Assembly: GCA_028688225.1 (NCBI GenBank)
Contig: JAQTYQ010000015.1
Location: 1-64,000, forward strand
Source of the DNA: Opitutaceae bacterium
Lineage (GTDB): Bacteria; Verrucomicrobiota; Verrucomicrobiia; Opitutales; Opitutaceae
Reading direction: 5' to 3'
Length of the DNA: 64,000 nt
Position 1 is the first letter of the stretch; each line of letters opens with the position of its first letter. Position numbers and translations under genes: made by a program. Below the pieces are notes generated by a model, which worked only from the letters and a program-made list of their open reading frames with translations, ran no database searches and was not told the origin of the DNA. Below, piece by piece: positions 44,191-56,215 of this stretch.

Positions 44191-45456
44191 TTCCGGCAGC
44201 CACCAGGAGCACCCGGCGGCGGCCAGCGCCAGCAGGCTCGAGGCGAGCAGCGCCAGGCGGAAGTCGCCGACCGGCGCCAGCCAGCCGAAGATGACCGACG
44301 CCGCCGCGGCGGCGAGCCGGCCGATGTTGTAGCAGAAGCCCGCGCCGGTCGTGCGCAGCAGCGTGGGAAACAGCGGCGGCAGATACATCGTGAACAGTCC
44401 GAAGACGCCGGAGAAGAATCCGGTCAGCGGCAGCCAGAACCAGGCGAGCGCGCCAAAACCGCGCGGGACGATGAAAGCGCCGGCCATGCTGCCGAACAGG
44501 CCGAGGAAAAGCAGGATGATGGCGCGGCGGTTGTTCACCCGCCGTGCCAGCCAGCCGGCGGCAAAGTTGCCGGCGATCGCCAGCACGTTCACCAGGAAGA
44601 AGGCTGCCGACACCCGCCGGGTGATCTCGGCCGGCGGCAGGCCCGCCGCGTCGAGCAGCCGGCGCAGATGCTGCGAATGCCAGAACACGAACAGCCACCA
44701 GGCCGACAGGCTCAGCGCGCAGACGACGGACGTGATCCAGGTGGTTTTTGCGATGTCGCCGCGGAACAGTTCGCGCACGCCGGGGTTCTTGTGCCCGACG
44801 GCCTTCTCCGCCTGCGCCCACGCCTCCGGCTCGGGCACCTGGCGGCGGATCCAGAAGACGAGCAGCGCCGGCAGCACGCCGAGGAGAAAGACAAAACGTT
44901 CGGAGGGCGGGTGGGGCAGCAGCGCCAGCAGGCCGACCGTGGTCGCGGCGAGCAGGATGCCCAGGTTCACGCCCGTCTGCAGCACGGCGGCGAGCCAGGG
45001 GCGCCAAGCGCGCGGCCACGTTTCCGTGAGCAGCGACGCACCCACGGCCCATTCGCCGCCGATGCCGAGCGCCGCGACGAAACGAAAGATCATGAGCTGC
45101 CACCACGTCTGGGCCGTGGCGCACAACCCGGTGCAGAGCGCGTAGGTGAGCACCGTCAGCGCCAACGCGCGACTGCGGCCGAGCAGGTCGCCCAGCCGGC
45201 CGAAGAAGGCGCCGCCCGCGGCCCAGCCGACAAGAAACGCGGCCTGGATGTAGGCGGTCTTCTCCTTCACCGCCGGATCGGCCGCGCTGGTGGCGGCGAG
45301 GAGCTGGATCACCAGCGGCGTGGCCACCAGCGTGTAGAGGTGCAGTTCAAGTCCGTCGAACAGCCAGCCGAGCCAGGCGGCGATGCCGGATTTCCATTGC
45401 TGCGGGGAGAGTTCGCCGAGGCGGGTGGCTTCGCGGGGCGCGGCGGGCGGGCTCAT
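44128..45456 (-). CDS. Major facilitator superfamily transporter
   Basis: 442 aa with twelve predicted membrane helices. The loop 2-3 signature is GGAFFGRLGDLLGRSRALALTV. Helix 4-5 has FRFVAALGIGGEWAVGASLLTETWPRAWR, as in sugar- and aromatic-acid-type permeases (LGIGGEW). The second half has NFAAGWLARRVNNRRAI. The substrate is unknown. The final residues are encoded by a low-complexity repeat and are probably not functional. Confidence 0.88.
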   Translation of the reverse strand: MSPPAAPREATRLGELSPQQWKSGIAAWLGWLFDGLELHLYTLVATPLVIQLLAATSAADPAVKEKTAYIQAAFLVGWAAGGAFFGRLGDLLGRSRALALTVLTYALCTGLCATAQTWWQLMIFRFVAALGIGGEWAVGASLLTETWPRAWRPWLAAVLQTGVNLGILLAATTVGLLALLPHPPSERFVFLLGVLPALLVFWIRRQVPEPEAWAQAEKAVGHKNPGVRELFRGDIAKTTWITSVVCALSLSAWWLFVFWHSQHLRRLLDAAGLPPAEITRRVSAAFFLVNVLAIAGNFAAGWLARRVNNRRAIILLFLGLFGSMAGAFIVPRGFGALAWFWLPLTGFFSGVFGLFTMYLPPLFPTLLRTTGAGFCYNIGRLAAAAASVIFGWLAPVGDFRLALLASSLLALAAAGCSWWLPEREWDGGQRIDVGGQTSGGKG

Positions 45457-45761
45457 GGGGCAGGCGAGTGAGTACCCGCCGCGCCGTCCGGCTCAAGCCA
45501 AATGGCAAGCGGCAGCCATGATTCGATCGGCCGCACTGGGGCGCAAAAGGGAGGGCGCTGCAGCTTTTCAGCGTGCGGCGGCGATCAAGGGCGCCGCGTC
45601 GTCGGGCCTCTACGCGGGCACGCGGCCGCTGTTTCGCCGGCCGGGCCTTGGCGCGTGGTGTGGCGGCCGAAACAACGGCGACAGGAGCGTCGCCGATCCA
45701 TGTGCGCGGTCCGCTCGGATGGGGCTTGTCGCGGCCCTGCGGCAAACTACAACGGTCGGCC

Positions 45762-46724
45762 ATGAACCGGACAGACCGGCTGGTGGCGATGGTGATGTTC
45801 CTGCAGGGGCGGCGGCTCGTCCGTGCGGAGGAGCTGGCCGGGCATTTCGAGATCAGCGTCCGCACCGTCTATCGCGACATCGCCGCGCTGGGCGAGGCGG
45901 GCGTGCCCATCGCCGGCGAGGCGGGCGTGGGTTACAGCCTCCTGAAGGGCTACCATCTGCCGCCGGTCATGTTCACGGCCGGCGAGGCATCGGCCCTCTT
46001 CGTGGGCGGCGAGATGGTGCGGCGGTTCACCGACGCCTCGCTGCATCCGCCCATGACCTCGGCGTTGGAGAAACTGCGCGCCGTGCTGCCGCGCGACCGG
46101 CAGGACTACGTGGAGCGCCTCGCGCAGCATACGGTGATCTCCGGCCCGGCGGCCGGCACGGGGCCGGATCCCGCGGCGCCGCCCTGGCTGCTCACGGTGC
46201 AGCAGGGCGTCGTGCAGCGGCGGATGCTGCGCATGACCTACCACGGACGCGACCGGGACGAGGACACACAGCGCGACGTGGAGCCGCTGGGCATTGTGTT
46301 CTACGGCGGGGCGTGGTCGCTGGTGGCATGGTGCCGCCTGCGGAAAGACCTCCGGCATTTCCGCATCGACCGCATCCGCCGTCTCGAGTTGTGCGCGGCG
46401 ACATTTCCGCCCCGGCCTGAATTTTCGCTCGCAAAACATCTCGAGGAGAACGTGGCCAAGGCGGACCTGCTGCCGGTGCGGGTATGGTTCGCCCGGCGGG
46501 CTCAGGAGCGCGCGCGGCGGGGCAGCTACGCCACCCTCGTGGAGGAGCGCCGGCGTGACGGCGGCGCGGAATTTTCGCTCACGACCTTCTCGCTCGAATG
46601 GATGGCGCGGTGGATCCTGTCCTTCGGTCCGGACGCCGAGGCGCTGGCGCCGGTGCGGCTGCGCGAGCTGGTCCGGCGGCTGGCCGGGGAGATCGCCCGG
46701 AAGCACGCGGGCGGATCGTCCTGA
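45762..46724 (+). CDS. YafY-type HTH/WYL-domain transcriptional regulator
   Basis: 320 aa. The N-terminal DeoR-like helix-turn-helix (RLVRAEELAGHFEISVRTVYRDIAALGEAGVPIAGEAGVGYSLLKGYHLPPVMFT) is followed by a WYL domain (MLRMTYHGRDRDEDTQRDVEPLGIVFYGGAWSLVAWCRLRKDLRHFRIDRIRRLEL) and a WCX extension. The ligand is unknown. It is followed by a VOC-family gene across a 46-bp gap that has a perfect inverted repeat, likely its operator. The 305-bp gap upstream (45457-45761) shows short palindromes (GGCGACAGGAGCGTCGCC) but no gene. Confidence 0.88.
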   Translation: MNRTDRLVAMVMFLQGRRLVRAEELAGHFEISVRTVYRDIAALGEAGVPIAGEAGVGYSLLKGYHLPPVMFTAGEASALFVGGEMVRRFTDASLHPPMTSALEKLRAVLPRDRQDYVERLAQHTVISGPAAGTGPDPAAPPWLLTVQQGVVQRRMLRMTYHGRDRDEDTQRDVEPLGIVFYGGAWSLVAWCRLRKDLRHFRIDRIRRLELCAATFPPRPEFSLAKHLEENVAKADLLPVRVWFARRAQERARRGSYATLVEERRRDGGAEFSLTTFSLEWMARWILSFGPDAEALAPVRLRELVRRLAGEIARKHAGGSS

Positions 46725-46738
46725 CGCGGCAGCAAACT

Positions 46739-46762
46739 CTCCTGACATAGGGTTGTCAGGAG
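46739..46762 (+). promoter_or_regulatory. Inverted repeat covering the SD of the VOC gene
   Basis: CTCCTGACA and TGTCAGGAG are perfect 9-bp arms around 6 nt. The right arm contains AGGAG, part of the AGGAGG SD for the gene at 46771. It may be the WYL regulator operator, an RNA hairpin that hides the SD, or both. Confidence 0.55.
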
Positions 46763-46770
46763 GGCGTGGT

Positions 46771-47157
46771 ATGCTCCGCGCCATGATGAAAAACACGCTC
46801 TGCTGGACAGAAATTCCCGTCATCAAACTCGATCGCGCGATCGCGTTTTATTCAGCGGTTCTCGGCGCGAAAGTCCCCAAGGAGACAGCCGAACCCGGGA
46901 TCGAGTATGGGCTCCTCCCGTGGACCGATGGCGCCGCCTCCGGAAGTCTCCACCTGGCGACAGGCAACGAGCCTTCGCTGAAAGGGCCGCTCATCTATCT
47001 GAGCGTCGAGGGCCGGCTCGATGATGCGATCCGGATGACCGCGGAGAAGGGCGGTCGGATCGTCGAGGGCAAACACCAAATCGGGCCGCACGGCTTTCGG
47101 GCCGTGATCGTCGACAGCGAGGGCAACCGGCTGGCGTTGCATTCCATGAAACCCTGA
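46771..47157 (+). CDS. VOC-family (glyoxalase-like) protein
   Basis: 128 aa. The fold is recognisable from WTEIPVIKLDRAIAFYSAVLGAKVP at the N-terminus and GPHGFRAVIVDSEGNRLALHSMKP at the C-terminus, as in YdcM/PhnB-type small VOC proteins. The metal ligands are not fully evident, so lactoylglutathione lyase activity cannot be claimed. I chose the ATG at 46771 because AGGAGG stands 7 nt upstream; ATGs at 46783 and 46786 are alternatives. It is probably controlled by the upstream WYL regulator. Confidence 0.8.
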   Translation: MLRAMMKNTLCWTEIPVIKLDRAIAFYSAVLGAKVPKETAEPGIEYGLLPWTDGAASGSLHLATGNEPSLKGPLIYLSVEGRLDDAIRMTAEKGGRIVEGKHQIGPHGFRAVIVDSEGNRLALHSMKP

Positions 47158-47180
47158 CACGGCCGACACCGTCCAACGCC

Positions 47181-47672
47181 ATGTTTGCCGACTTTCTCCC
47201 TCAATCGTTTTCTCCCCTGCGCCGCAACCCGGCGCCATCCGCTATCCAGCGCCATGTCCTCGCCGTCGTTCTGACCGCATCGCGTGACGCCGTCTTCAAC
47301 CTGCTGGCCGACATCGAGGCCCTGCCACGCTGGGCCGCGTCGTTCTGCGAGCGCGTCGACCTGGAGCGCGGCGGGTGGACGGCGCTGACCATGATGGGCG
47401 ATTTTTTGTGCGAGACCGACGCCGATCCCCGCACCGGCGTGATCGATCTGCATCTGGACGCAGGGAGCGGGCCGTCCGGCCTCCTGCCGTTGCGCGTGCT
47501 CGCGCTGCCAAGCGGTGGCACCCTCGTCACGCTGACGCTGGTGCAACTGCCGGGCCAGTCCGACGAGCAGTTCGCGCGTCAGCACCAGGCGTTGCAGGCG
47601 GATCTGCAGAACCTCGCTTTCCGGTTCGGCGGGGATGCCGCGTCGGCGGCCGGACAGTACAATGCGGCGTGA
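47181..47672 (+). CDS. SRPBCC-like (START-fold) protein
   Basis: 163 aa. The segment VVLTASRDAVFNLLADIEALPRWAASFCERVDLERGGWTALTMMGDFLCE has the helix-grip pattern of polyketide-cyclase/SRPBCC proteins, which bind hydrophobic ligands. The C-terminal helix is QSDEQFARQHQALQADLQNL. It follows the VOC gene by 23 nt and may share its mRNA. The ligand is unknown. Confidence 0.7.
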   Translation: MFADFLPQSFSPLRRNPAPSAIQRHVLAVVLTASRDAVFNLLADIEALPRWAASFCERVDLERGGWTALTMMGDFLCETDADPRTGVIDLHLDAGSGPSGLLPLRVLALPSGGTLVTLTLVQLPGQSDEQFARQHQALQADLQNLAFRFGGDAASAAGQYNAA

Positions 47673-47694
47673 CTTCGCGTCCGGTTCGGCGATC

Positions 47695-50067
47695 TCACTC
47701 CGGCATGGCGAGGAAACGTTCCACGGCGTCGCCGACGTCGAGATCGGTTTGCCGGGAGTCGCGTGGCGCCATTTTTGCCACCGCACTGAACTGCCAGAGC
47801 GCATCAGCCGGGAAAGCCACGCGATAGTTGCGTGCCGCCTCGATCTTGCCGGTTTTGATCCGGGGTGACGGGCAGACCAGCAGCGGGGAATCCCCGGCGG
47901 CGGCAATGCGGCGCGTGGCTTCAATGATCTCGGCTCCGGACATTTCGGCCATCCCGATCGGGGAGTAATAGCACAGGAGCGTCACATCGGAGATGCGGGT
48001 GATGCCGGCGGTGACCGGCGCCTGGTCGAACGGGGCATAGGCGCCCACGAACGCAAAATCAGCGTCGGCAGCCCGGCAGATCGCCGCTCCGATCGCGGTG
48101 GAATAATCGTGATGGCTCTTGAGCGAGGCCGGTACGAGCGGCGAGTTTTCGCGTCCCGGCGTCCAGTGCCAGCGGCTGTCGAAACTGCGCGCGGCGACGA
48201 GCGTGCGCGCGGTCGCGTGCATCACGAGCAGATCGGCGCCGCAGACGGTACCTGCGATCGATCTGTGTTTGCAGCCCATGAGCGCGGGGATGGCGGCGCC
48301 GGCCGCGTAGGTGGCCGGATCGTCCGACGCGACCCAGAAAATGAGACGATCGGGAGCGAGGGGGTTGTAGTAGACGAGCCCCAGCGCGCGTTGCGCGGCG
48401 GGGAAATTCACACCGTCGTCGCAGCGGATGGCCCCGTCGGCGAAACGCACCGGCAGGCGGTCGGCGAGGCGGGCCACGAGGGCGTTTTGCCTGGCGGTGC
48501 CGATGAGGACGAGATGGCAGCGCGCCAGATCGGCGTCGGTCACCTCGGTATCCGCCCTGGTATTCAACCGGCCGTAGAGATTCTGGCTGTGCGGCACACC
48601 GTCGGAGCCCGCTTCGCCACTCTGCTGGCCAGCAGAGTCCAGCCACGCGGGGTTCGGGCTTTTGCTGGCGGCCACGGCGGCGGTGCGCATGGCCACGCGC
48701 TCGGCGTCGGAGCCCCGGGTGCCGTAGACGATGAGCAGCGGCTCGCCCTCGTAAAGCAGCAGGGCGCTGCCGGGCGTGTGCAGCCGCCAGGGAGTCGTCT
48801 CTGCTCTCGCTTCGAAATGCCAGCCCTTCGCGCCGGGAGCCAGCACGATGGTCTCCGGCAGCGGCGCCGGCAGCGTGATCGGGATTGCGCCGTTCACGAC
48901 GACCTGCAACGGCTGCGCGCGGTCGAAGGGCGACTCCGTCAGGCGCAGCCGCAGGCGGGTGATATTGGTGAGTTCGGCAAAGAGGGTGTTGGGGTGGCCG
49001 ACGGTCAGCACGAAGCGCGCGGGCCGGGGCGCGGGGCCCCACTCGGCGATCTCCGCCCACCAGCCGCGCACCGCACCGCCGTCGAGGGCGGTGTAGTCGA
49101 TACGGCGCACGGTGCGCGAGTCGGGCCGCACCTGGGATTGTTCCCAGGCGACCGCGCGTGCGGTGCCCTCCGCATAGGTCCACACCGCATGGCCATAACC
49201 GGTCGTTTCGTCCAAGATCGCCGTGCCGCCCAGCTCGCGCAGCCGGGCGAGTGGTCCGCGTGCATGCAGCACCGAGACCACCCAGTCGTCGTCGCTGTGC
49301 GCGGCGTAGATCGGGAGGGTGAGGAGATTGCCCAGGGGGATGTGACTGGCGAAGCCGCAGTTGATGCGGCCCGAGGCCCAGCGGTGGGGATAGCGCGCAC
49401 CCAGCCCGTAGATGCCGCCGCCGCCCATGCTGCCGCCGTTGAGACGGATGCGATCAGGGTCGATGGACCAGTGGGCCTGGACGTAGTCGATCACGCTGAG
49501 CACGTCGGCCTCGGACAGCGCCCAATAACCGCCGCCACGGCTGCGGCCGAGCACGGAGAGCTCGAATGCCCCGGGGTGCGCAGTCATCTCGGTCGCATGT
49601 TCGAGGTGATTGCCGGAGTAGCCGTGCAGGTAGACCGAAAGCGGGGCGGGCCGTGCGGGATCGTAGTCGATGGGGATGGCCATCTTGAACGGCTGACCCG
49701 AGCCATCGGCGGGAGACTCGTAAGCCCATTCCTGCACGCCGGTCAGCGTGGCCAGCAGGTTGGGATCGGCGGCGATGCGGGCCACCCATTCATCGAGCCG
49801 GCGCATCTTCGCGATCGCCTCCTCGCTGGCGGGGCCGCTGCGCCCGGCCGCAATCTCGGCCTCGTAGCGCAGGAACTTGATCCAGCCGCGGTAGGCGGCG
49901 AGATCGGCCCGGGCCAGCAGTGCGTCCGTACGGGGGCGCGCCGCCGCCGGCGGCACGGCAGAAGCACTGGCGGTGGTTTCGGGACCGGCGGCAGTCATGG
50001 CGAGGGTCGGGAGGCTGAGGCTGGCGGCCCAGACGAGGGACGGGAAGCAACGGACGGGGAGGCGCAT
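47695..50067 (-). CDS. Large secreted alpha/beta hydrolase (esterase/peptidase type)
   Basis: 790 aa with a signal peptide (FPSLVWAASLSLPTLAMTAA). The alpha/beta-hydrolase domain shows LSVYLHGYSGNH (oxyanion region), LNGGSMGGGGIYGLG (nucleophile Ser213), AAHSDDDWVVS (Asp about 259-261) and GYGHAVW (His293). A beta-rich middle part follows. The C-terminus (FAFVGAYAPFDQAPVTAGITRISDVTLLCYYSPIGMAEMSG) resembles the C-terminal domain of 5'-nucleotidases. It probably hydrolyses an ester or polymer outside the cytoplasm. No substrate can be named. Confidence 0.78.
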   Translation of the reverse strand: MRLPVRCFPSLVWAASLSLPTLAMTAAGPETTASASAVPPAAARPRTDALLARADLAAYRGWIKFLRYEAEIAAGRSGPASEEAIAKMRRLDEWVARIAADPNLLATLTGVQEWAYESPADGSGQPFKMAIPIDYDPARPAPLSVYLHGYSGNHLEHATEMTAHPGAFELSVLGRSRGGGYWALSEADVLSVIDYVQAHWSIDPDRIRLNGGSMGGGGIYGLGARYPHRWASGRINCGFASHIPLGNLLTLPIYAAHSDDDWVVSVLHARGPLARLRELGGTAILDETTGYGHAVWTYAEGTARAVAWEQSQVRPDSRTVRRIDYTALDGGAVRGWWAEIAEWGPAPRPARFVLTVGHPNTLFAELTNITRLRLRLTESPFDRAQPLQVVVNGAIPITLPAPLPETIVLAPGAKGWHFEARAETTPWRLHTPGSALLLYEGEPLLIVYGTRGSDAERVAMRTAAVAASKSPNPAWLDSAGQQSGEAGSDGVPHSQNLYGRLNTRADTEVTDADLARCHLVLIGTARQNALVARLADRLPVRFADGAIRCDDGVNFPAAQRALGLVYYNPLAPDRLIFWVASDDPATYAAGAAIPALMGCKHRSIAGTVCGADLLVMHATARTLVAARSFDSRWHWTPGRENSPLVPASLKSHHDYSTAIGAAICRAADADFAFVGAYAPFDQAPVTAGITRISDVTLLCYYSPIGMAEMSGAEIIEATRRIAAAGDSPLLVCPSPRIKTGKIEAARNYRVAFPADALWQFSAVAKMAPRDSRQTDLDVGDAVERFLAMPE

Positions 50068-50289
50068 CGGCAGAAGAGCGGGGATAAGGAGTCAATCGGG
50101 CGTGGCCGGAGCAGGCGCGTCCGAGCACGACGGAAACATGACAGCTTGCTGGCGCGCGTCCCTGCAATCTTTCTTGCAAACCCGGAATGCACAGCCGGTC
50201 GGAAAGAGGCTAAGAAAAGCCCGCGCCGGGGATCCACCTTCGCTTGAAACTACGACGAGACACCAAGGGCGCGGACGGTAAAACCGAGG

Positions 50290-50311
50290 GGGGCGCGGGT
50301 TGCCGCGCCCC
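50290..50311 (-). terminator. GC-rich hairpin after the PPDK gene
   Basis: GGGGCGCGG and CCGCGCCCC pair around GTTG, 10 nt after the stop codon at 50322. In the gene direction a short U-run (TTTT) follows 6 nt later. It is a plausible intrinsic terminator. Confidence 0.5.
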
Positions 50312-50321
50312 GGTTGGTTGA

Positions 50322-53105
<2,784 letters not shown>

Positions 53106-53374
53106 GTTTTTGGGCAAGTTGTGTGCGCGGGAAAGAGCACGGGTTGGATACGCACAAAGGGGCATCGGAATACCGCGGCGGGGGACCTGTCAATGGCGGA
53201 GAGACGGTATTCACGCCGGCATTTTGCCGGATTCGGCCAGTTAATTGTTCCGCCGCTCCACCCGGGCAAACGAACTCCACCAACCTGGCGGAGGAACGCG
53301 GATCGGCCGGTCCCCGTTTTCAGTGGAAGACGCCCGCCGGGGCTCGTTCCATCCGGCCCTGCCCGGCACCCGGC

Positions 53375-53614
53375 TTACTTCTTTCTGGCCGCCAACTGCG
53401 CCCGCAGCACGGCGCGGAACATCTGCAGGGCGAGCCAGAATACGGCGGTCAGGCACGACGCGCTGATGGCCCCCCACAGCCAGATGTAGAACGGATCATT
53501 GGACGGCACGTGGCTGCGAAGAATCCAGGTGAAAAACACGAACACCGCGAGGGTCAGCACGGTGTCGAGGACGAACGACGAACGCGCGGCCGGTTTCTGC
53601 TCAGGCTGGTCCAT
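53375..53614 (-). CDS. Small two-helix membrane protein
   Basis: 79 aa. Two hydrophobic helices (SFVLDTVLTLAVFVFFTWIL and FYIWLWGAISASCLTAVFWLALQMF) are joined by a short loop, and the tail is basic (LRAQLAARKK). I do not recognise the family. The ATG at 53614 was chosen because it begins just before the first helix. It lies between ppdK and the GNAT gene. Confidence 0.6.
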   Translation of the reverse strand: MDQPEQKPAARSSFVLDTVLTLAVFVFFTWILRSHVPSNDPFYIWLWGAISASCLTAVFWLALQMFRAVLRAQLAARKK

Positions 53615-53712
53615 GCCGGCGAAAAAGACGCAGGCCGTGGATTTTGTCCAACCGTTTCTACAGGACCGGTCCCCCGGGCTGAATCGCAACGATGGAGCCC
53701 CCGGCGCGGTCC

Positions 53713-54408
53713 TCACGGCTGCGCCGTCGGCACAAACACCTCCATCGCATCGGCCCCGAGGATGGGCTTCAGGCGGCCGCCATGGTGGCGGAAGATGGTG
53801 ATCATGGGGGCGTTGTCGGTCTGCACCTGGGCGTAGAGGTGGCCCATGCCGCGTTGGCGGGCCACGCGCAGCAGCACGCGTAGCAGGGCGGTGCAGATGC
53901 CGAGGCCGCGCTTGCTTTCGCGCACCACGAACGCCATCTCGGCCGACCGCCCCGTGGGATCGAGCAGGTAGCGGCCCACCGCATGGAGCACCTCCTCCCC
54001 GTCGGCGGCGCGCTCGAACACGCCGAGGGCGAGGTCGTGCGACTGGTCCACGTCGACCAGCCGGCGGGCGCGCTCGGGGGTCATCGCGGCGAAGTGGTAG
54101 CCGTAGCGCTGGCGGATGGTCTCGCCGGTGTGCGAGTTGAAAAAGGAGATCAGCCGGCCCTCGTCGGCGGGACCCAGCGGCCGCAGAATGTGCGGCCGGC
54201 CGCCGAACAGCAGCTCGCGCGGCTCCAGCGCGCTTGGATCCTCCTGCGCCGGCGGCGCGGGCGGGAAGGCGAAAAACGGATTGAAACTGACGGCGGGCAT
54301 GACGGCAGGCGGGGTCGCGGCGACCCGACGCGCCGGGCGGCGGCCCCGACGCCGTTTTCCGACCGTCCGTCCGGGGCCGGGTTCGCAGTGCTGATTTTTA
54401 TTAGCCAT
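53713..54408 (-). CDS. GNAT-family acetyltransferase
   Basis: 231 aa. A basic, Pro-rich N-terminal 60 residues precede a GNAT domain like that of protein lysine acetyltransferases: HILRPLGPADEGRLISFFNSHTGETIRQRYGYHFAAMTPERARRL, AEMAFVVRESKRGLGICTALLRVLLRVARQRGMGHLYAQVQTDNAPMITIFRHHGG. The acceptor is unknown; similarity to the GNAT half of Pat-type enzymes suggests metabolic enzyme acetylation, as inference. Confidence 0.82.
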   Translation of the reverse strand: MANKNQHCEPGPGRTVGKRRRGRRPARRVAATPPAVMPAVSFNPFFAFPPAPPAQEDPSALEPRELLFGGRPHILRPLGPADEGRLISFFNSHTGETIRQRYGYHFAAMTPERARRLVDVDQSHDLALGVFERAADGEEVLHAVGRYLLDPTGRSAEMAFVVRESKRGLGICTALLRVLLRVARQRGMGHLYAQVQTDNAPMITIFRHHGGRLKPILGADAMEVFVPTAQP

Positions 54409-54537
54409 GGACCGAGGTTGATTAACAAAATCTAAGGCACGTTAACGCGCTGGGATGCAAGCGTCTGCGCGCACCTTGTTCACCTCTGCGCAGATTTTGC
54501 CGGAAACCCGCGGCGTTTCGAGGAAGAAAACGGCTTT

Positions 54538-55497
54538 ATGCATTGCGCGGGGGAAAATGAGGCTATCTTATGGATGTTCATGATGACGGACTCAGGTGAA
54601 ACGCCCGCCCGCCGCAGTCGCGTGATCGTCGAGCAACTCGCCCGCTCGGAAATCTACCGCGATTATGAGCGCGCATTTCAGGAAACCACCGGTCTGCCGC
54701 TGAACCTGCGGCCCATCGAGTCCTTCAACCTGCCTCATCAGGACCGTCCGTACGAAAATCCGTTCTGCGCGCTGATGGGCGCCACCAACCAGTCCTGCGC
54801 AGCCTGCCTGCAGCTCCAGCGCCAGGTGGAGGACGCGGCCGGCCTGGAACCGCAGACGCTCAAGTGCTTTGCCGGCCTGTGTGATTCCGCGGTGCCCATC
54901 CGCGTCGGGGAGGACTTGATCGCCTTTCTGCAGACCGGCCAGATCCTGCTGCACAAGCCCGGCCGGCGGGAGTTCTCCCAGGTCGCGCGACAGCTGCTCA
55001 AGTGGGGGACGGAGGTCGATCTGAAGCGGGTGGAGGAGGCGTATTTCCAGACGCGGGTGCTCTCCAGGCTCCAATACGAGTCGATCCTCCGCCTGCTCGC
55101 CATCTTTGCCCAGCATCTGGCCTCGCTCAGCAATCAGCTCATCGTGCAGGAGGAGAAGGCCGAGTCGCCGCAGATCACCCGGGCCAAGGTGTTCATCAGC
55201 GAGCACCAGGGTGACGACCTGACCCTCAACGAGGTCGCCCAGGCGGTCAACATGAGCGCGTTCTATTTCTGCAAGATGTTCCGGCAGGCGACGGGACTGA
55301 CTTTCACGGATTATCTCGCGCGGATCCGGGTGGAGAAGGTGAAGAACCTGCTCCTCAATCCGCACAAGCGCATCAGCGAGGTGGCCTTTGCCGCGGGCTT
55401 CCAGTCGCTCTCGCAGTTCAACCGCGTCTTCCGCAAGGTCGCCGGCGAGCCGCCCACGGCCTACCGGGACCGGGTGCAGCGGACGGTGGCGGCCTGA
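54538..55497 (+). CDS. AraC-family regulator with PocR ligand-binding domain
   Basis: 319 aa. The N-terminal PocR domain includes FCALMGATNQSCAACLQLQRQVED and TLKCFAGLCDSAVPIRVGEDLIAFLQTGQILLHKP, with the Cys residues typical of the domain. The C-terminal AraC HTHs are LTLNEVAQAVNMSAFYFCKMFRQATGLTFTDYLARIRVEKVKNLL and ISEVAFAAGFQSLSQFNRVFRKVAGEPPTAYR. It senses a small molecule of unknown identity. ATGs at 54580 and 54583 are alternative starts. It lies upstream of the cbb3 locus, but a link is not shown. Confidence 0.88.
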   Translation: MHCAGENEAILWMFMMTDSGETPARRSRVIVEQLARSEIYRDYERAFQETTGLPLNLRPIESFNLPHQDRPYENPFCALMGATNQSCAACLQLQRQVEDAAGLEPQTLKCFAGLCDSAVPIRVGEDLIAFLQTGQILLHKPGRREFSQVARQLLKWGTEVDLKRVEEAYFQTRVLSRLQYESILRLLAIFAQHLASLSNQLIVQEEKAESPQITRAKVFISEHQGDDLTLNEVAQAVNMSAFYFCKMFRQATGLTFTDYLARIRVEKVKNLLLNPHKRISEVAFAAGFQSLSQFNRVFRKVAGEPPTAYRDRVQRTVAA

Positions 55498-55509
55498 GCC
55501 GGCGCCGGA

Positions 55510-56037
55510 TCACCGGATCCGGGCTCCCGCCGGTTGCGGCCGCAGGCGCGCCATCCGCGGCGGGCCGCGACGCCGCCCGGCCACGATGCCGGCGCGGGAC
55601 CGGCGGCAGTTGGCGCGGCACAGGTCGCAGAAGTTCTGCAGCTCGTGCTGGGCCAGGTAGTGGAAGGTGAGCTTCACCTCGGAGAGGATCCGCTCCTGCT
55701 CCGCCGCCGGCATGACGGGCGCGGCGGGCAGCGATTTTTCCGCGATGGCCAGGAGGGCCTGTTCGCCCGAGAGGTAATAAAACAGGAACGGGTTGCGGCC
55801 GCAGGGGCAGGTCTTTTTCAACGATCCGCAAAGCAGGGGATAGCGCGCGAGCCAGCGCCGCGGGGTCGCGGAGGTGACGGCCGTGAAGAACGCATCCAGC
55901 GTCCGGTCCATCATGAACACCAGCGTGTCCGGATTGCCGAGCGGCGAAGCCGGAGGCGCGGAACGCAGCAGCACTTCCCAGCAGGTCTTGATCATGGGTC
56001 GCAGTTCCGCCAGCGACTGAAGGAAGCGCCGTTTCAC
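55510..56037 (-). CDS. Cys-rich hypothetical protein
   Basis: 175 aa from a GTG start (MKRRFLQSLAELRPMIKTCWEVLLRS). Cys pairs occur in KKTCPCGRNPFLFYYL and ELQNFCDLCRANCRRSR, which could bind zinc or a cluster. The middle is hydrophobic and helical (LAIAEKSLPAAPVMPAAEQERIL). I do not recognise the family. It is convergent with the PocR-AraC gene and divergent from the HPF-like gene (178-nt gap). The C-terminus is Arg/Pro-rich and may be poorly conserved. Confidence 0.5.
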   Translation of the reverse strand: MKRRFLQSLAELRPMIKTCWEVLLRSAPPASPLGNPDTLVFMMDRTLDAFFTAVTSATPRRWLARYPLLCGSLKKTCPCGRNPFLFYYLSGEQALLAIAEKSLPAAPVMPAAEQERILSEVKLTFHYLAQHELQNFCDLCRANCRRSRAGIVAGRRRGPPRMARLRPQPAGARIR

Positions 56038-56215
56038 GGGCGCCACTATGCCACACGCCCCCGCGGGTCGCTCTGCATGGCTTGCCGAAGCTTGCGCATC
56101 CGTTGGCCGGGGGCGCCGGCCGGGAAGGCGGCGCGGGACCGCAAGATCCGCGCGCATTTCGGCAACCGGTGCGGAGGCGGGCCGTCCCGCAACTCCTACA
56201 GTGTCCGGTGGTAGG

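Noticed and set aside
47695..50067. 5'-nucleotidase
   Set aside because: The metallophosphatase domain is missing; only the C-terminal part is reminiscent.
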